NCBI GenBank assembly: GCA_039566865.1 | Contig: CM076949.1 | Location: 11,323,501-11,387,500 of the forward strand | DNA: 64,000 nucleotides | Reading direction: 5' to 3' | Source: Aurelia coerulea | Lineage: Eukaryota; Cnidaria; Scyphozoa; Semaeostomeae; Ulmaridae | In this document: in pieces, positions 9,649 through 22,929 of the stretch | Layout: every line of letters begins with the position of its first letter | Numbering within the stretch: position 1 is the first letter of the stretch | The notes under the pieces: generated by a model | Seen by the model: only the letters and a program-made list of their open reading frames with translations | Told to the model about the DNA's origin: nothing | Database searches by the model: none | Position numbers and translations under genes: made by a program

Positions 9649-12600
9649 AAGTATTGCACTCATCGGCCTTTAAAACTTTAGTTCTGCCAGTAACTTCTTT
9701 TATAGCACTATATTAGTGCTGCAGCAACCATTCTTGGAAACATTACTATAGACATTAGTTTTTTCTTTAGTCTCATTTTAGCTTTACTGCATAAACAAAC
9801 ATCGATTAATTAAATGTTTATTTTCTCAAAGAAAACAAAATATAAACACAAAAAGTGTGGATTAACGTACTTTAGTAGCTACAATTTATATTATAAAGAG
9901 TATTGCACCAATCGGCCTTTGAAACTTTAGTTCTTCCAATAACTTCTTTATAGCACTATATTAGTGCTGCAGCAACCATTCTTGGAAACATTACTATAGA
10001 CATTAGTTTTTTCTTTAGTCTCATTTTAGCTTTACTGCATAAACAAACATCGACTTATTAAATGTTTATTTTCTCAAAGAAAACAAAATATAAACACAAA
10101 AAGTGTGGATTAACGTACTTTAGTAGCTACAATTTATATTATAAAGAGTATTGCACTCATTTTCTTTAAAACTTTAGTTCTACCAGTAACTTCTTTATAG
10201 CACTATATTAGTGCTGCAGCAACCATTCTTGGAAACATTACTATAGCCATTAGTTTTTTCTTTAGTCTCATTTTAGCTTTACTGCATAAACAAACATCGA
10301 TTAATAAAATGTTTATTTTCTCAAAGAAAACAAAATATAAACACAAAAAAGTGTGGATTAACGTACTTTAGTAGCAACAATTATATTATAAAGAGTATTG
10401 CACTCATCGTCCTTTAAAACTTTAGTTCTGCCAGTAACTTCTTTTATAGCACTATATTAGTGCTGCAGCAACCATTCTTGGAAACATTACTATAGACATT
10501 AGTTTTTTCTTTAGTCTCATTTTAGCTTTACTGCATAAACAAACATCGATTAATTAAATGTTTATTTTCTCAAAGAAAACAAAATATAAACACAAAAAGT
10601 GTGGATTAACGTACTTTAGTAGCTACAATTTATATTATAAAGAGTATTGCACTCATCGGCCTTTAAAACTTTAGTTCTGCCAGTAACTTCTTTATAGCAC
10701 TATATTAGTGCTGCAGCAACCATTCTTGGAAACATTACTATAGACATTAGTTTTTTCTTTAGTCTCATTTTAGCTTTACTGCATAAACAAACATCGATTA
10801 ATTAAATGTTTATTTTCTCAAAGAAAACAAAATATAAACACAAAAAGTGTGGATTAACGTACTTTAGTAGCTACAATTCATATTATAAAGAGTATTGCAC
10901 TCATCGGCCTTTAAAACTTTAGTTCTGCCAGTAACTTCTATTATAGCACTATATTAGTGCTGCAGCAACCATTCTTGGAAACATTACTATAGCCATTAGT
11001 TTTTCTTTAGTCTCATTTTAGCTTTACTGCATAAACAAACATCGATTAATTAAATGTTTATTTTCTCAAAGAAAACAAAATATAAACACTAAAAGTGTGG
11101 ATTAACGTACTTTAGTAGCTACAAATTATATTATAAAGAGTATTACAATCATTGTTCTTTAAAACTTTAGTTTTACCAGTAACTTCTTTTATAGCACTAT
11201 ATTAGTGCTGCAGCAACCGTTCTTGGAAACATTACTATAGCCATTAGTTTTTTCTTTAGTCTCATTTTAGCTTTACTGCATAAACAAACATCGATTAATT
11301 AAATGTTTATTTTCTCAAAGAAAACAAAATATAAACACAAAAAAAGTGTGGATTAACGTACTTTAGTAGCTACAATTCATATTATAAAGAGTATTGCACT
11401 CATCGTCCTTTAAAACTTTAGTTCGGCCAGTAACTTCTTTATAGCACTATATTAGTGCTGCAGCAACCATTCTTGGAAACATTACTATAGCCATTAGTTT
11501 TTTCTTTAGTCTCATTTTAGCTTTACTGCATAAACAAACATCGATTAATTAAATGTTTATTTTCTCAAAGAAAACAAAATATAAACACAAAAAGTGTGGA
11601 TTAACGTACTTTAGTAGCTACAATTATATTATAAAGAGTATTGCACTCATCGGCCTTTAAAACTTTAGTTCTGCCAGTAACTTCTATTATAGCACTATAT
11701 TAGTGCTGCAGCAACCATTCTTGGAAACATTACTATAGACATTAGTTTTTTCTTTAGTCTCATTTTAGCTTTACTGCATAAACAAACATCGATTAATTAA
11801 ATGTTTATTTTCTCAAAGAAAACAAAATATAAACACAAAAAGTGTGGATTAACGTACTTGAGTAGCTACAATTTATCTTATAAAGAGTATTGCACTCATC
11901 GGCCTTTAAAACTTTAGTTCTGCCAGTAACTTCTTTTATAGCACTATATTAGTGCTGCAGCAACCATTCTTGGAAACATTACTATAGCCATTAGTTTTTT
12001 CTTTAGTCTCATTTTAGCTTTACTGCATCAACAAACATCGATTAATTAAATGTTTATTTTCTCAAAGAAAACAAAATATAAACACAAAAAGTGTGGATTA
12101 ACGTACTTTAGTAGCTACAATTTATATTATAAAGAGTATTGCACTCATCGGCCTTTAAAACTTTAGTTTTGCCAGTAACTTCTATTATAGCACTATATTA
12201 GTGCTGCAGCAACAATTCTTGGAAACATTACTATAGACATTAGTTTTTTCTTTAGTCTCATTTTATCTTTACTGCATAAACAAACATCGATTAATTAAAT
12301 GTTTATTTTCTCAAAGAAAACAAAATATAAACACAAAAAGTGTGGATTAACGTACTTTAGTAGCTACAATTTATATTATAAAGAGTATTGCACTCATCGT
12401 CCTTTAAAACTTTAGTTCTACCATTAACTTCTTCTATAGCACTTTATTAGTGCTGCAGCAACCATTCTTGGAACATTACTATAGACATTAGTTTTTTCTT
12501 TAGTCTCATTTTAGCTTTACTGCATAAACAAACATCGATTAATTAAATGTTTATTTTCTCAAAGAAAACAAAATATAAACACAAAAAGTGTGGATTAACG

Positions 12601-12947
12601 TACTTTAGTAGCTACAATTCATATTATAAAGAGTATTGCACTCATCGTCCTTTAAAACTTTAGTTCTGCCAGTAACTTCTATTATAGCACTATATTAGTG
12701 CTGCAGCAACAATTCTTGGAAACATTACTATAGACATTAGTTTTTTCTTTAGTCTCATTTTAGCTTTACTGCATAAACAAACATCGATTAATTAAATGTT
12801 TATTTTCTCAAAGAAAACAAAATATAAACACAAAAAGTGTGGATTAACGTACTTTAGTAGCTACAATTTATATTATAAAGAGTATTGCACTCATCGTTCT
12901 TTAAAACTTTAGTTCTGCCAGTAACTTCTTTATAGCACTATATTAGT

Positions 12948-13180
12948 GCTGCAGCAACGATTCTTGGAAACATTACTATAGACATTAGTTTTTTCTTTAG
13001 TCTCATTTTAGCTTTACTGCATAAACAAACATCGATTAATAAAATGTTTATTTTCTCAAAGAAAACAAAATATAAACACAAAAAACTTAGTAGCTACAAT
13101 TTATATTATAAAGAGTATTGCACTCATCGTTCTTTAAAACTTTAGTTCTGCGAGTAACTTCTTTATAGCACTATATTAGT
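12948..13180 (+). repeat. Shortened unit (233 bp)
   Basis: ACACAAAAA is joined to ACTTAGTAGC, removing most of GTGTGGATTAACGTACT. The rest of the unit is normal. Confidence 0.85.
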
Positions 13181-16100
13181 GCTGCAGCAACGTTCTTGGA
13201 AACATTACTATAGCCATTAGTTTTTTCTTTAGTCTCATTTTAGCTTTACTGCATAAACAAACATCGATTAATTAATTGTTTATTTTCTCAAAGAAAACAA
13301 AATATAAACACAAAAAGTGTGGATTAACGTACTTTAGTAGCTACAATTTATATTATAAAGAGTATTGCACTCATCGCCTTTAAAACTTTAGTTCTGCCAG
13401 TAACTTCTATTATAGCACTATATTAGTGCTGCAGCAACCGTTCTTGGAAACATTACTATAGCCATTAGTTTTTTTCTTTAGTCTCATTTTAGCTTTACTG
13501 CATAAACAAACACCGATCAATAAAATGTTTATTTTCTCAAAGAAAACAAAATATAAACACAAAAAGTGTGCATTAACGTACTTTAGTAGCTACAATTATA
13601 TTATAAAGAGTATTGCACTCATCGTCCTTTAGAACTTTAGTTCTGCCATTAACTTCTATTATAGCACTATATTAGTGCTGCAGCATCGATTCTTTGATAA
13701 ATTACTATAGACATTAGTTTTTTCTTTAGTCTCATTTTAGCTTTACTGCATAAACAAACATCGATTAATTAAATGTTTATTTTCTCAAAGAAAACAAAAT
13801 ATAAACACAAAAAGTGTGGATTAACGTACTTTAGTAGCTACAATTTATATTATAAAGAGTATTGCACTCATCGTCTTTAAAACTTTAGTTCTACCAGTAA
13901 CTTCTTTTATAGCACTATATTAGTGCTGCAGCATCATTCTTGGAAACATTACTATAGACATTAGTTTTTTCTTTAGTCTCATTTTAGCTTTACTGCATAA
14001 ACAAACATCGATTAATTAAATGTTTATTTTCTCAAAGAAAACAAAATATAAACACAAAAAGTGTGGATTAACGTACTTTAGTAGCTACAATTATATTATA
14101 AAGAGTATTGCACTCATCGTCCTTTAAAACTTTAGTTCTGCCAGTAACTTCTTTTATAGCACTATATTAGTGCTGCAGCAACCATTCTTGGAAACATTAC
14201 TATAGACATTAGTTTTTTCTTTAGTCTCATTTTAGCTTTACTGCATAAACAAACATCGATTAATAAAATGGTTATTTTCTCAAAGAAAACAAAATATAAA
14301 CACAAAAAGTGTGCATTAACGTACTTTAGTAGCGACAACTTATATTATAAAGAGTATTGCACTCATTGGCATTTAAAACTTTAGTTCTGCCAGTAACTTC
14401 TATTAAAGCACTATATTAGTGCTGCAGCAACCGTTCTTGGAAACATTACTATAGACCATTAGTTTTTTCTTTAGTCTCATTTTAGCTTTACTGCATAAAC
14501 AACCATCGATTAATTAAATGTTTATTTTCTCAAAGAAAACAAAATATAAACACAAAAAGTGTGGATTAACGTACTTTAGTAGCTACAATATATATTATAA
14601 AGAGTATTGCACTCATCGGCCTTTAAAACTTTAGTTCTGCCAGTAACTTCTATTATAGCACTATATTAGTGCTGCAGCAACCGTTCTTGGAAACATTACT
14701 ATAGCCATTAGTTTTTTCTTTAGTCTCATTTTTGCTTTACTGCATCAACAAACATCGATTAATAAAATGATTATTTTCTCAAAGAAAACAAAATATAAAC
14801 ACAAAAAGTGTGCATTAACGTACTTTAGTAACTACAATATATATTTTAAAGAGTATTGCACTCATAGGCCTTTAAAACTTTAGTTCTGCCAGTAACTTCT
14901 ATTATAGCACTATATTAGTGCTGCAGCAGCGATTCTTAGATAAATTATTACAGAAATTAGTTTATCTTTAGTCTCATTTTAGCTTTACTGCATAAACAAA
15001 TATGGATTATTTAAATGTTTATATTCTAAAGAAAACAAAATATAAACACAAAAAGTGTGAATTAAGGTAATTTAGTAGCTATAATTAATGTTATAAAAAG
15101 TATTGCACTCAATTTTCTTTAAAACTTTAGTTTTACCAGTAAATTTTTCTATAGCACTATATTAGTGCTGCAGCAACCATTCTATTGGAACAATACTATA
15201 GACATTAGTTTTTTTTCTTTAGTCTCATTTTAGCTTTACTGCATAAACAAACATCGATCAATAAAATGGTTATTTTCTAAAAGAAAACAAAATATAAACA
15301 CAAAAAGTGTGCATTAACGTACTTGAGTAGCTACAATTCATATTATAAAGAGTATTGCACTCATTGGCATTTAAAACTTTAGTTCTGCCAGTAACTTCTA
15401 TTATAGCACTATATTAGTGCTGCAGCAACCGTTCTTGGAAACATTACTATAGCCATTAGTTTTTCTTTAGTCTCATTTTAGCTTTACTGCATAAACAAAC
15501 ATCGATTAATAAAATGGTTATTTTCTTAAAGAAAACAAAATATAAACACAAAAAGTGTGCATTAACGTACTTTAGTAGCTACAATTCATATTATAAAAGT
15601 ATTGCACTCATCGTCCTTTAAAACTTTAGTTCTGCCAGTAACTTCTATTATAGCACTATATTAGTGCTGCAGCAACCGTTCTTGGAAACATTATTATAGC
15701 CATTAGTTTTTTCTTTAGTCTCATTTTAGCTTTACTGCATAAACAAACATCGATTGATAAAATGTTTATTTTCCCAAAGAAAACAAAATATAAACACTAA
15801 AAGTGTGGATTAACGTACTTTAGTAGTTACAATTTATATTATAAAGAGTATTGCACTCATCGGCCTTTAAAACTTTAGTTCTGCAAGTAACTTCTAGTAT
15901 AGCACTATATTAGTGCTGCAGCAACGATTCTTGGAAACATTACTATAGACATTAGTTTTTTTTTAGTCTCATTTTAGCTTTACTGCATAACAAACATCGA
16001 CTAATTAATTGTTTATTTTCTTAAAGAAAACAAAATATAAACAAAAAAGTGAGGATTAACGTACTTGAGTAGCTACAATTCATATTATAAAAAGTATTGC

Positions 16101-17148
16101 ACTCATCGGCCTTTAAAACTTTAGTTCTGCCAGTAACTTCTATTATAGCACTATATTAGTGCTGCAGCAACCGTACTTGGAGACATTACTATAGCCATTA
16201 GTTTTTTCTTTAGTCTCATTTTAGCTTTACTGCATAAACAAACATCGATTAATAAAATGGTTATTTATAAAAGAAATCAAAATATAAACACAAAAAGTGT
16301 ACATTAACGTACTTGAGTAGCTACAATTCATATTATAAAGAGTATTGCACTCATCGGCCTTTAAAACTTTAGTTCTGCCAGTAACTTCTATTATAGCACT
16401 ATATTAGTGCTGCAGCAACGATTCTTGGATAACATTATTATAGACATTAGTTTTCTTTAGTCTCATTTTAGCTTTACTGCATAAACAAACATCGATTAAT
16501 TAAATGTTTTTTTTCTCAAAGAACACAGAATATAAACACAAAAAGTGTGGATTAACGTACTTTAGTAGCTACAATTCATATTATAAAGAGTATTGCACTC
16601 ATCGTTTTTAAAACTTTAGTTCTGCCAGTAAATTCTTTATAGCACTTTATTAGTGCTGCAGCAACCATTCTTGGAAACATTACTATAGACATTAGTTTTT
16701 TCTTTAGTCTCATTTTAGCTTTACTGCATCAACAAACATCGATTAATAAAATGGTTATTTTCTCAAAGAAAACAAAATATAAACACAAAAAGTGTGCATT
16801 AACGTACTTGAGTAGCTACAATTATATGTTATGAAAAGTATTGCACTCATTTTCTTTAAAACTTTAGTTCTGCCAGTAATTCTTTATAGCACTATATTAG
16901 TGCTGCAGCAACCCTTCTTGGAACATTACTATAGACATTAGTTTCTTCTTTAGTCTCATTTTAGCTTTACTGCATAAACAAACATCGATTAATAAATGTT
17001 TATTTTCTAAAAGAAAACAAAATATAAACACAAAAAGTGTGCATTAACGTACTTGAGTAGCTACAATTCATATTATAAAAAGTATTGCACTCATCGGCCT
17101 TTAAAACTTTAGTTCTGCCAGTAACTTCTATTATAGCACTATATTAGT
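13181..17148 (+). repeat. Transition domain from left-type to right-type units
   Basis: There are sixteen units, mostly 246-252 bp. Here GTGTGCATTAACG (first near 13567) and AATAAAATGG (first near 14266) join the earlier ATCGGCC and ATAGCCATTAG changes, mixed with left-type units. The unit at 14920 is the first of the divergent class E (GATTCTTAGATAAATTATTAC, TTATCTTTAG, AAATATGGATTATTTAAATG) and is followed at 15167 by class F (TTGGAACAATACTATAG). Confidence 0.8.
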
Positions 17149-17704
17149 GCTGCAGCAACGATTCTTGAATACATTACTATAGACATTAGTTTTTTTTCTT
17201 TAGTCTCATTTTAGCTTTACTGCATAAACAAACATCGACTAATTAAATGTTTATTTTCTAAAGAAAACAAAATATAAACACAAAAAGTGTGGATTAACGT
17301 ACTTTAGTAGCTACAATTTATATTATACAATATGCATATCTTTAAAACTTTAGAGTATTAGCACTCATAGCAGCCTCTTAAATTACTATTTAGTTTTTTC
17401 TTTGCTCAGCTTTACTGCATCATCGATCATAGCACTATATTAGTGCTGCAGCAACCGTTCTTGGCCTTTAAAACTTTATGCCAGTACTTTATAGCACATT
17501 AGTTTTTTTCTTTTAGTTAGCTTTACTGCATCAACAAACATCTATTAATAAAATGGTTATTTTATCAAGAAAACAAAATATACACACAAAAAGTGTGCAT
17601 TAACGTACTTTAGTAACTACAATATATATTATAAAAAGTTTTGCACTCGTAGGCCATTAAAACTTTAGTTCTGCCAGTAACTTCTATTATAGCACAATAT
17701 TAGT
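17149..17704 (+). repeat. Compacted, scrambled units
   Basis: Landmarks lie at 17149, 17445 and 17705, giving 296 and 260 bp instead of about 248. Between about 17324 and 17520 the sequence holds pieces of the unit in the normal order but with many segments missing: CTTTAAAACTTTA occurs twice in about 130 bp, and AGCTTTACTGCAT runs into CATCGATCATAGCACTAT. About three units appear compressed into two. It may be real multiple deletion, or a local consensus error where the assembler merged units. Confidence 0.8.
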
Positions 17705-19449
17705 GCTACAGCAACGATTATTGGATAAATTATTACAGACATTAGTTTCTCTTTAGTCTCACTTTAGCTTTACTGCATAAACAAATATGGATTATTTAAA
17801 TGCTTATATTCTCAAAGAAAACAAAATATAAACACAAAAAGTGTGGATTAAAGTAATTTAGTAGCTACAATCAATATTATAAAAAGTATTGCACTCAATT
17901 TTCTTTAAAACTTTAGTTTTACCATTAAATTTTTCTATAGCACTATATTAGTGCTGCAGCATCCCTTATTGGAACAATGCTATCGACATTAGTTTTTTTT
18001 CTTTAGTCTCATTTTAGCTTTACTGCATCAACAAACATCTATTAATAAAATGGTTATTTTATCAAAGAAAACAAAATATACACACAAAAAGTGTGCATTA
18101 ACGTACTTTAGTAGCTACAATTATATTATAAAGAGTATTGCACTCATTGGCATTTAAAACTTAGTTCTGCGAGTAACTTCTATTAAAGCACTATATTAGT
18201 GCTGCAGCAACCGTTCTTGGAAACATTACTATAGACCATTAGTTTTTCTTTAGTCTCATTTTAGCTTTACTGCATAAACAAACATCGATTTATAAAATGG
18301 TTATTTTCTAAAAGAAAACAAAATATAAACACAATAAGTGTGCATTAACGTACTTGAGTAGCTACAATTCATATTATAAAAAGTATTGCACTCATCGGCC
18401 TTTAAAACTTTAGTTCTGCCAGTAACTTCTATTATAGCACTATATTAGTGCTGCAGCAACGATTCTTGAATACATTACTATAGACATTAGTTTTTTTTCT
18501 TTAGTCTCATTTTAGCTTTAATGCATCAACAACCATCGACTAATTAATTGTTTATTTTCTTAAAGAAAACAAAATATAAACACAAAAAGTGTGGATTAAC
18601 GTACTTTAGTAGCTACAATATATATTATAAAGAGTATTGCACTCATAGGCCTTTAAAACTTTAGTTCTGCCAGTAACTTCTATTATAGCACTATATTAGT
18701 GCTGCAGCAACCCTTCTTGGAACAATACTATAGACATTAGTTTTTTTTCTTTAGTCTCATTTTAGCTTTACTGCATCAACAAACATCTATTAATAAAATG
18801 GTTATTTTATCAAAGAAAACAAAATATACACACAAAAAGTGTGCATTAACGTACTTTAGTAACTACAATATATATTATAAAGAGTATTGCACTCATTGGC
18901 ATTTAAAACTCTAGTTCTGCGAGTAACTTCTATTAAAGCACTATATTAGTGCTGCAGCAACCGTACTTGGAAACATTACTATAGCCATTAGTTTTTTCTT
19001 TAGTCTCATTTTAGCTTTACTGCATCAACAACCATCGATTAATTAATTGTTATTTTCTTAAAGAAAACAAAATATAAACACAAAAAGTGTGGATTAACGT
19101 ACTTTAGTAGCTACAATTATATATTATAAAGAGTATTGCACTCATCGGCCTTTAAAACTTTAGTTCTGCCAGTAACTTCTATTATAGCACTATATTAGTG
19201 CTGCAGCAACCGTTCTTGGAAACATTACTATAGCCATTAGTTTTTTTCTTTAGCTTCATTTTTGCTTTACTGCATCAACAAACATCGATTAATAAAATGA
19301 TTATTTTCTCAAAGAAAACAAAATATAAACACAAAAAGTGTGCATTAACGTACTTTAGTAACTACAATATATATTTTAAAGAGTATTGCACTCATAGGCC
19401 TTTAAAACTTTAGTTCTGCCAGTAACTTCTATTATAGCACTATATTAGT
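17705..19449 (+). repeat. Heptamer HOR copy 1 (1745 bp)
   Basis: Units begin at 17705 (E), 17953 (F-like, ATCCCTTATTGG), 18201 (P, CCGTTCTTGG), 18450 (G, GATTCTTGAATAC with AATGCATCAACAACC), 18701 (F), 18951 (CCGTACTTGG) and 19200 (P). The same class order is seen at 22930-24675. Unit E is recognisable by ATTATTACAGACATTAG, AAATATGGATTATTTAAATG, GGATTAAAGTAATTTAG and CAATTTTCTTTAAAAC. Confidence 0.8.
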
Positions 19450-22400
19450 GCTGCAGCAACGATTCTTGGATAAATTATTACAGACATTAGTTTCTCTTTA
19501 GTCTCACTTTAGCTTTACTGCATAAACAAATATGGATTATTTAAATGTTTATATTCTCAAAGAAAACAAAATATAAACACAAAAAGTGTGGATACTAAAG
19601 TAATTTAGTAGCTACAATTAATATTATAAAAGTATTGCACTCAATTTTCTTTAAAACTTTAGTTTTACCATTAAATTTTTCTATAGCACTATATTAGTGC
19701 TGCAGCAATAATTCTTGGAACAATACTATAGACATTAGTTTTTTTTCTTTAGTCTCATTTTAGCTTTACTGCATCAACAAACATCGATTAATAAAATGGT
19801 TATTTTCTAAAAGAAAACAAAATATAAACACAAAAAGTGTGCATTAACGTACTTGAGTAGCTACAATTCATATTATAAAGAGTATTGCACTCATCGGCCT
19901 TTAAAACTTTAGTTCTGCCAGTAACTTCTATTATAGCACTATATTAGTGCTGCAGCAACCGTTCTTGGAAACATTACTATAACCATTAGTTTTTTCTTTA
20001 GTCTCATTTTAGCTTTACTGCATAAACAAACATCGATTAATAAAATGGTTATTTTCTCAAAGAAAACAAAATATAAACACAAAAAGTGTGCATTAACGTA
20101 CTTGAGTAGCTACAATTCATATTATAAAGAGTATTGCACTCATCGGCCTTTAAAACTTTAGTTCTGCCAGTAACTTCTATTATAGCACTATATTAGTGCT
20201 GCAGCAACCGCTCTTGGAAACATTACTATAGCCATTAGTTTTTTCTTTAGTCTCATTTTAGCTTTACTGCATAAACAAACATCGATTAATTAAATGTTTA
20301 TTTTCTCAAAGAAAACAAAATATAAACACAAAAAATGTGGATTAACGTACTTTAGTAGCTACAATTTATATTATAAAGAGTATTGCACTCATTGGCCTTT
20401 AAAACTTTAGTTCTGCCAGTAACTTCTTTTAAAGCACTATATTAGTGCTGCAGCAACCGTCTTGGAAACATTACTATAACCATTAGTTTTTTCTTTAGTC
20501 TCATTTTAGCTTTACTGCATAAACAAACATCGATTAATAAGATGGTTATTTTTTAAAAGAAAACAAAATATAAACACAAAAAGTGTACATTAACGTACTT
20601 GAGTAGCTACAATTCATATTAAAAAGAGAATTGCACCCATCGTCTTTAAAACTTTAGCTCTGCCAGTAACTTCTTTATAGCACTATATTAGTGCTGCAGC
20701 AACCGATTCTTGGAAAATTACTATAGACATTAGTTTTTTCTTTAGTCTCATTTTAGCTTTACTGCATAACAAACATCGATTAATTAAATTGTTTATTTTC
20801 TTAAAGAAAACAAAATATCAACACTAAAATTGTGGATTAACGTACTTTAAGAGCTACAACTTATATTATAAAGAGTATTGCACTCATTGGCCTTTAAAAC
20901 TTTAGTTCTGCCAGTAACTTCTATTATAGCACTATATTAGTGCTGCAGCAACCGTTCTTGGAAACATTACTATAGCCATTAGTTGTTTCTTTAGTCTCAT
21001 TTTAGCTTTACTGCATAAACAAACATCGATTGATAAAATGTTTATTTTCCCAAAGAAAACAAAATATCAACACAAAAAGTGTGGATTAAAGTACTTAGTA
21101 GCTACAATTTATATTATAAAGAGTATTGCACTCATCGGCCTTTAAAACTTTAGTTCTGCCAGTAACTTCTAGTATAGCACTATATTAGTGCTGCAGCAAC
21201 GATTCTTGGAAACATTACTATAGACATTAGTTTTTTCTTTAGTCTCATTTTAGCTTTACTGCATAACAAACATCGATTAATTAAATGTTTATTTTCTTAA
21301 AGAAAACAAAATATAAACAAAAAAATGTGGATTAACGTACTTGAGTAGCTACAATTCATATTATAAAAAGTATTGCACTCATCGGCCTTTAAAACTTTAG
21401 TTCTGCCAGTAACTTCTATTATAGCACTATATTAGTGCTGCAGCAACCGTTCTTGGAAACATTACTATAGCCATTAGTTTTTTCTTTAGTCTCATTTTAG
21501 CTTTACTGCATAAACAAACATCGATTAATAAAATGGTTATTTTCTTAAAGAAAACAAAATATAAACACAAAAAGTGTGCATTAACGTACTTGAGTAGCTA
21601 CAATTCATATTATAAAGAGTATTGCACTCATCGGCCTTTAAAACTTTAGTTCTGCCAGTAACTTCTATTATAGCACTATATTAGTGCTGCAGCAACGATT
21701 CTTGGATAAATTATTACAGAAATTAGTTTATCTTTAGTCTCATTTTAGCTTTACTGCATAAACAAACATGGATTAATTAAATGTTTATTTTCTCAAAGAA
21801 AACAAAATATAAACACAAAAAGTGTGGATTAACGTACTTTAGTAGCTACAATTCATATTATAAAGAGAATTGCACCAAACGTCTTTAAAACTTTAGTTCT
21901 ACCATTAAATTCTTCTATAGCACTTTATTAGTGCTGCAGCAACCATTCTTGGAAACATTACTATAGACATTAGTTTCTTCTTTAGTCTCATTTTAGATTT
22001 ACTGCATACACAAACATCGATTAATAAAATGGTTATTTTCTCAAAGAAAACAAAATATAAACACAAAAGTGTGCATTAACGTAATTGAGTAGCTACAATT
22101 TATGTTATGAAAAGTATTGCACTCATTTTCTTTAAAACTTTAGTTTCTGCCAGTAACTTCTTCTATAGCACTATATTAGTGCTGCAGCAACCCTTCTTGG
22201 AACAATACTATAGACATTAGTTTTTTCTTTAGTCTCATTTTTGCTTTACTGCATAAACAAACATCGATTAATAAAATGGTTATTTTCTCAAAGAAAACAA
22301 AATATAAACACAAAAAGTGTGCATTAACGTACTTGAGTAGCTACAATTCATATTATAAAAGTATTGCACTCATCGGCCTTTAAAACTTTAGTTCTGCCAG

Positions 22401-22929
22401 TAACTTCTATTATAGCACTATATTAGTGCTGCAGCAACGATTCTTGGAATACATTACTATAGACATTAGTTTTTTTTCTTTAGTCTCATTTTAGCTTTAA
22501 TGCATCAACAACCATCGACTAATTAATTGTTCATTTTCTTAAAGAAAACAAAATATAAACACAAAAAGTGTGGATTAACGTACTTTAGTAACTACAATAT
22601 ATATTATAAAGAGTATTGCACTCATAGGCCTTTAAAACTTTAGTTCTGCCAGTAACTTCTATCATAGCACTATATTAGTGCTGCAGCAACCGTTCTTGGA
22701 AACATTACTATAGCCATTAGTTTTTTTCTTTAGCCTCATTTTAGCTTTACTGCATCAACAAACATCGATTAATAAAATGGTTATTTTATCAAAGAAAACA
22801 AAATATAAACACAAAAAGTGTGCATTAACGTACTTTAGTAACTACAATATATATTATAAAAAGTATTGCACTCGTAGGCCTTTAAAACTTTAGTTCTGCC
22901 AGTAACTTCTATTATAGCACTATATTAGT
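19450..22929 (+). repeat. Fourteen related units between heptamer copies (3480 bp)
   Basis: The stretch begins with E at 19450 and F at 19699, then runs through P-type units (19949-21437), a second E-like unit at 21686 (ACAGAAATTAG, as at 14920), an F-type unit at 22181, G at 22428 and P at 22680. Its length equals two heptamers, but the order inside differs, so it is either a rearranged pair of heptamers or units inserted by unequal exchange. Confidence 0.7.

Larger units (their letters stand above)
9469..9717 (+). repeat. Reference unit (249 bp)
   Basis: This unit is close to the majority sequence of the left half and is used here to locate the internal elements. In order it contains the end of the 17-nt dyad with an overlapping CTGCAG palindrome, a variable segment (CATTCTTGGAAACATTAC), a T-rich block (TTAGTTTTTTCTTTAG), CATTTTAGCTTTACTGCAT, ATCGATTAATTAA, a second dyad with an A-rich block, GGATTAACGTAC, GTAGCTAC, a TATA-rich dyad, TATTGCACTCATCG and CAGTAACTTC. 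The T-rich and A-rich blocks make the two strands unlike in composition. Confidence 0.85.
7977..13180 (+). repeat. Uniform single-unit domain, left type
   Basis: There are 21 consecutive units, nearly all 247-251 bp, with few differences between them and no HOR marker I can follow. Most read ATAGACATTAG, GATTAATTAAATG and GTGTGGATTAACG. Right-type variants appear as scattered single changes: ATCGGCC from about 9665, ATAGCCATTAG from about 10246 and AATTCATATT from about 10877. Confidence 0.85.

Noticed and set aside
9660..9720. Hammerhead ribozyme on the reverse strand, as found in some animal satellites
   Set aside because: The reverse strand has CGATGAGTGC, near the CTGATGA core, but key core bases differ and I could not find the matching GAAA strand with three stems.
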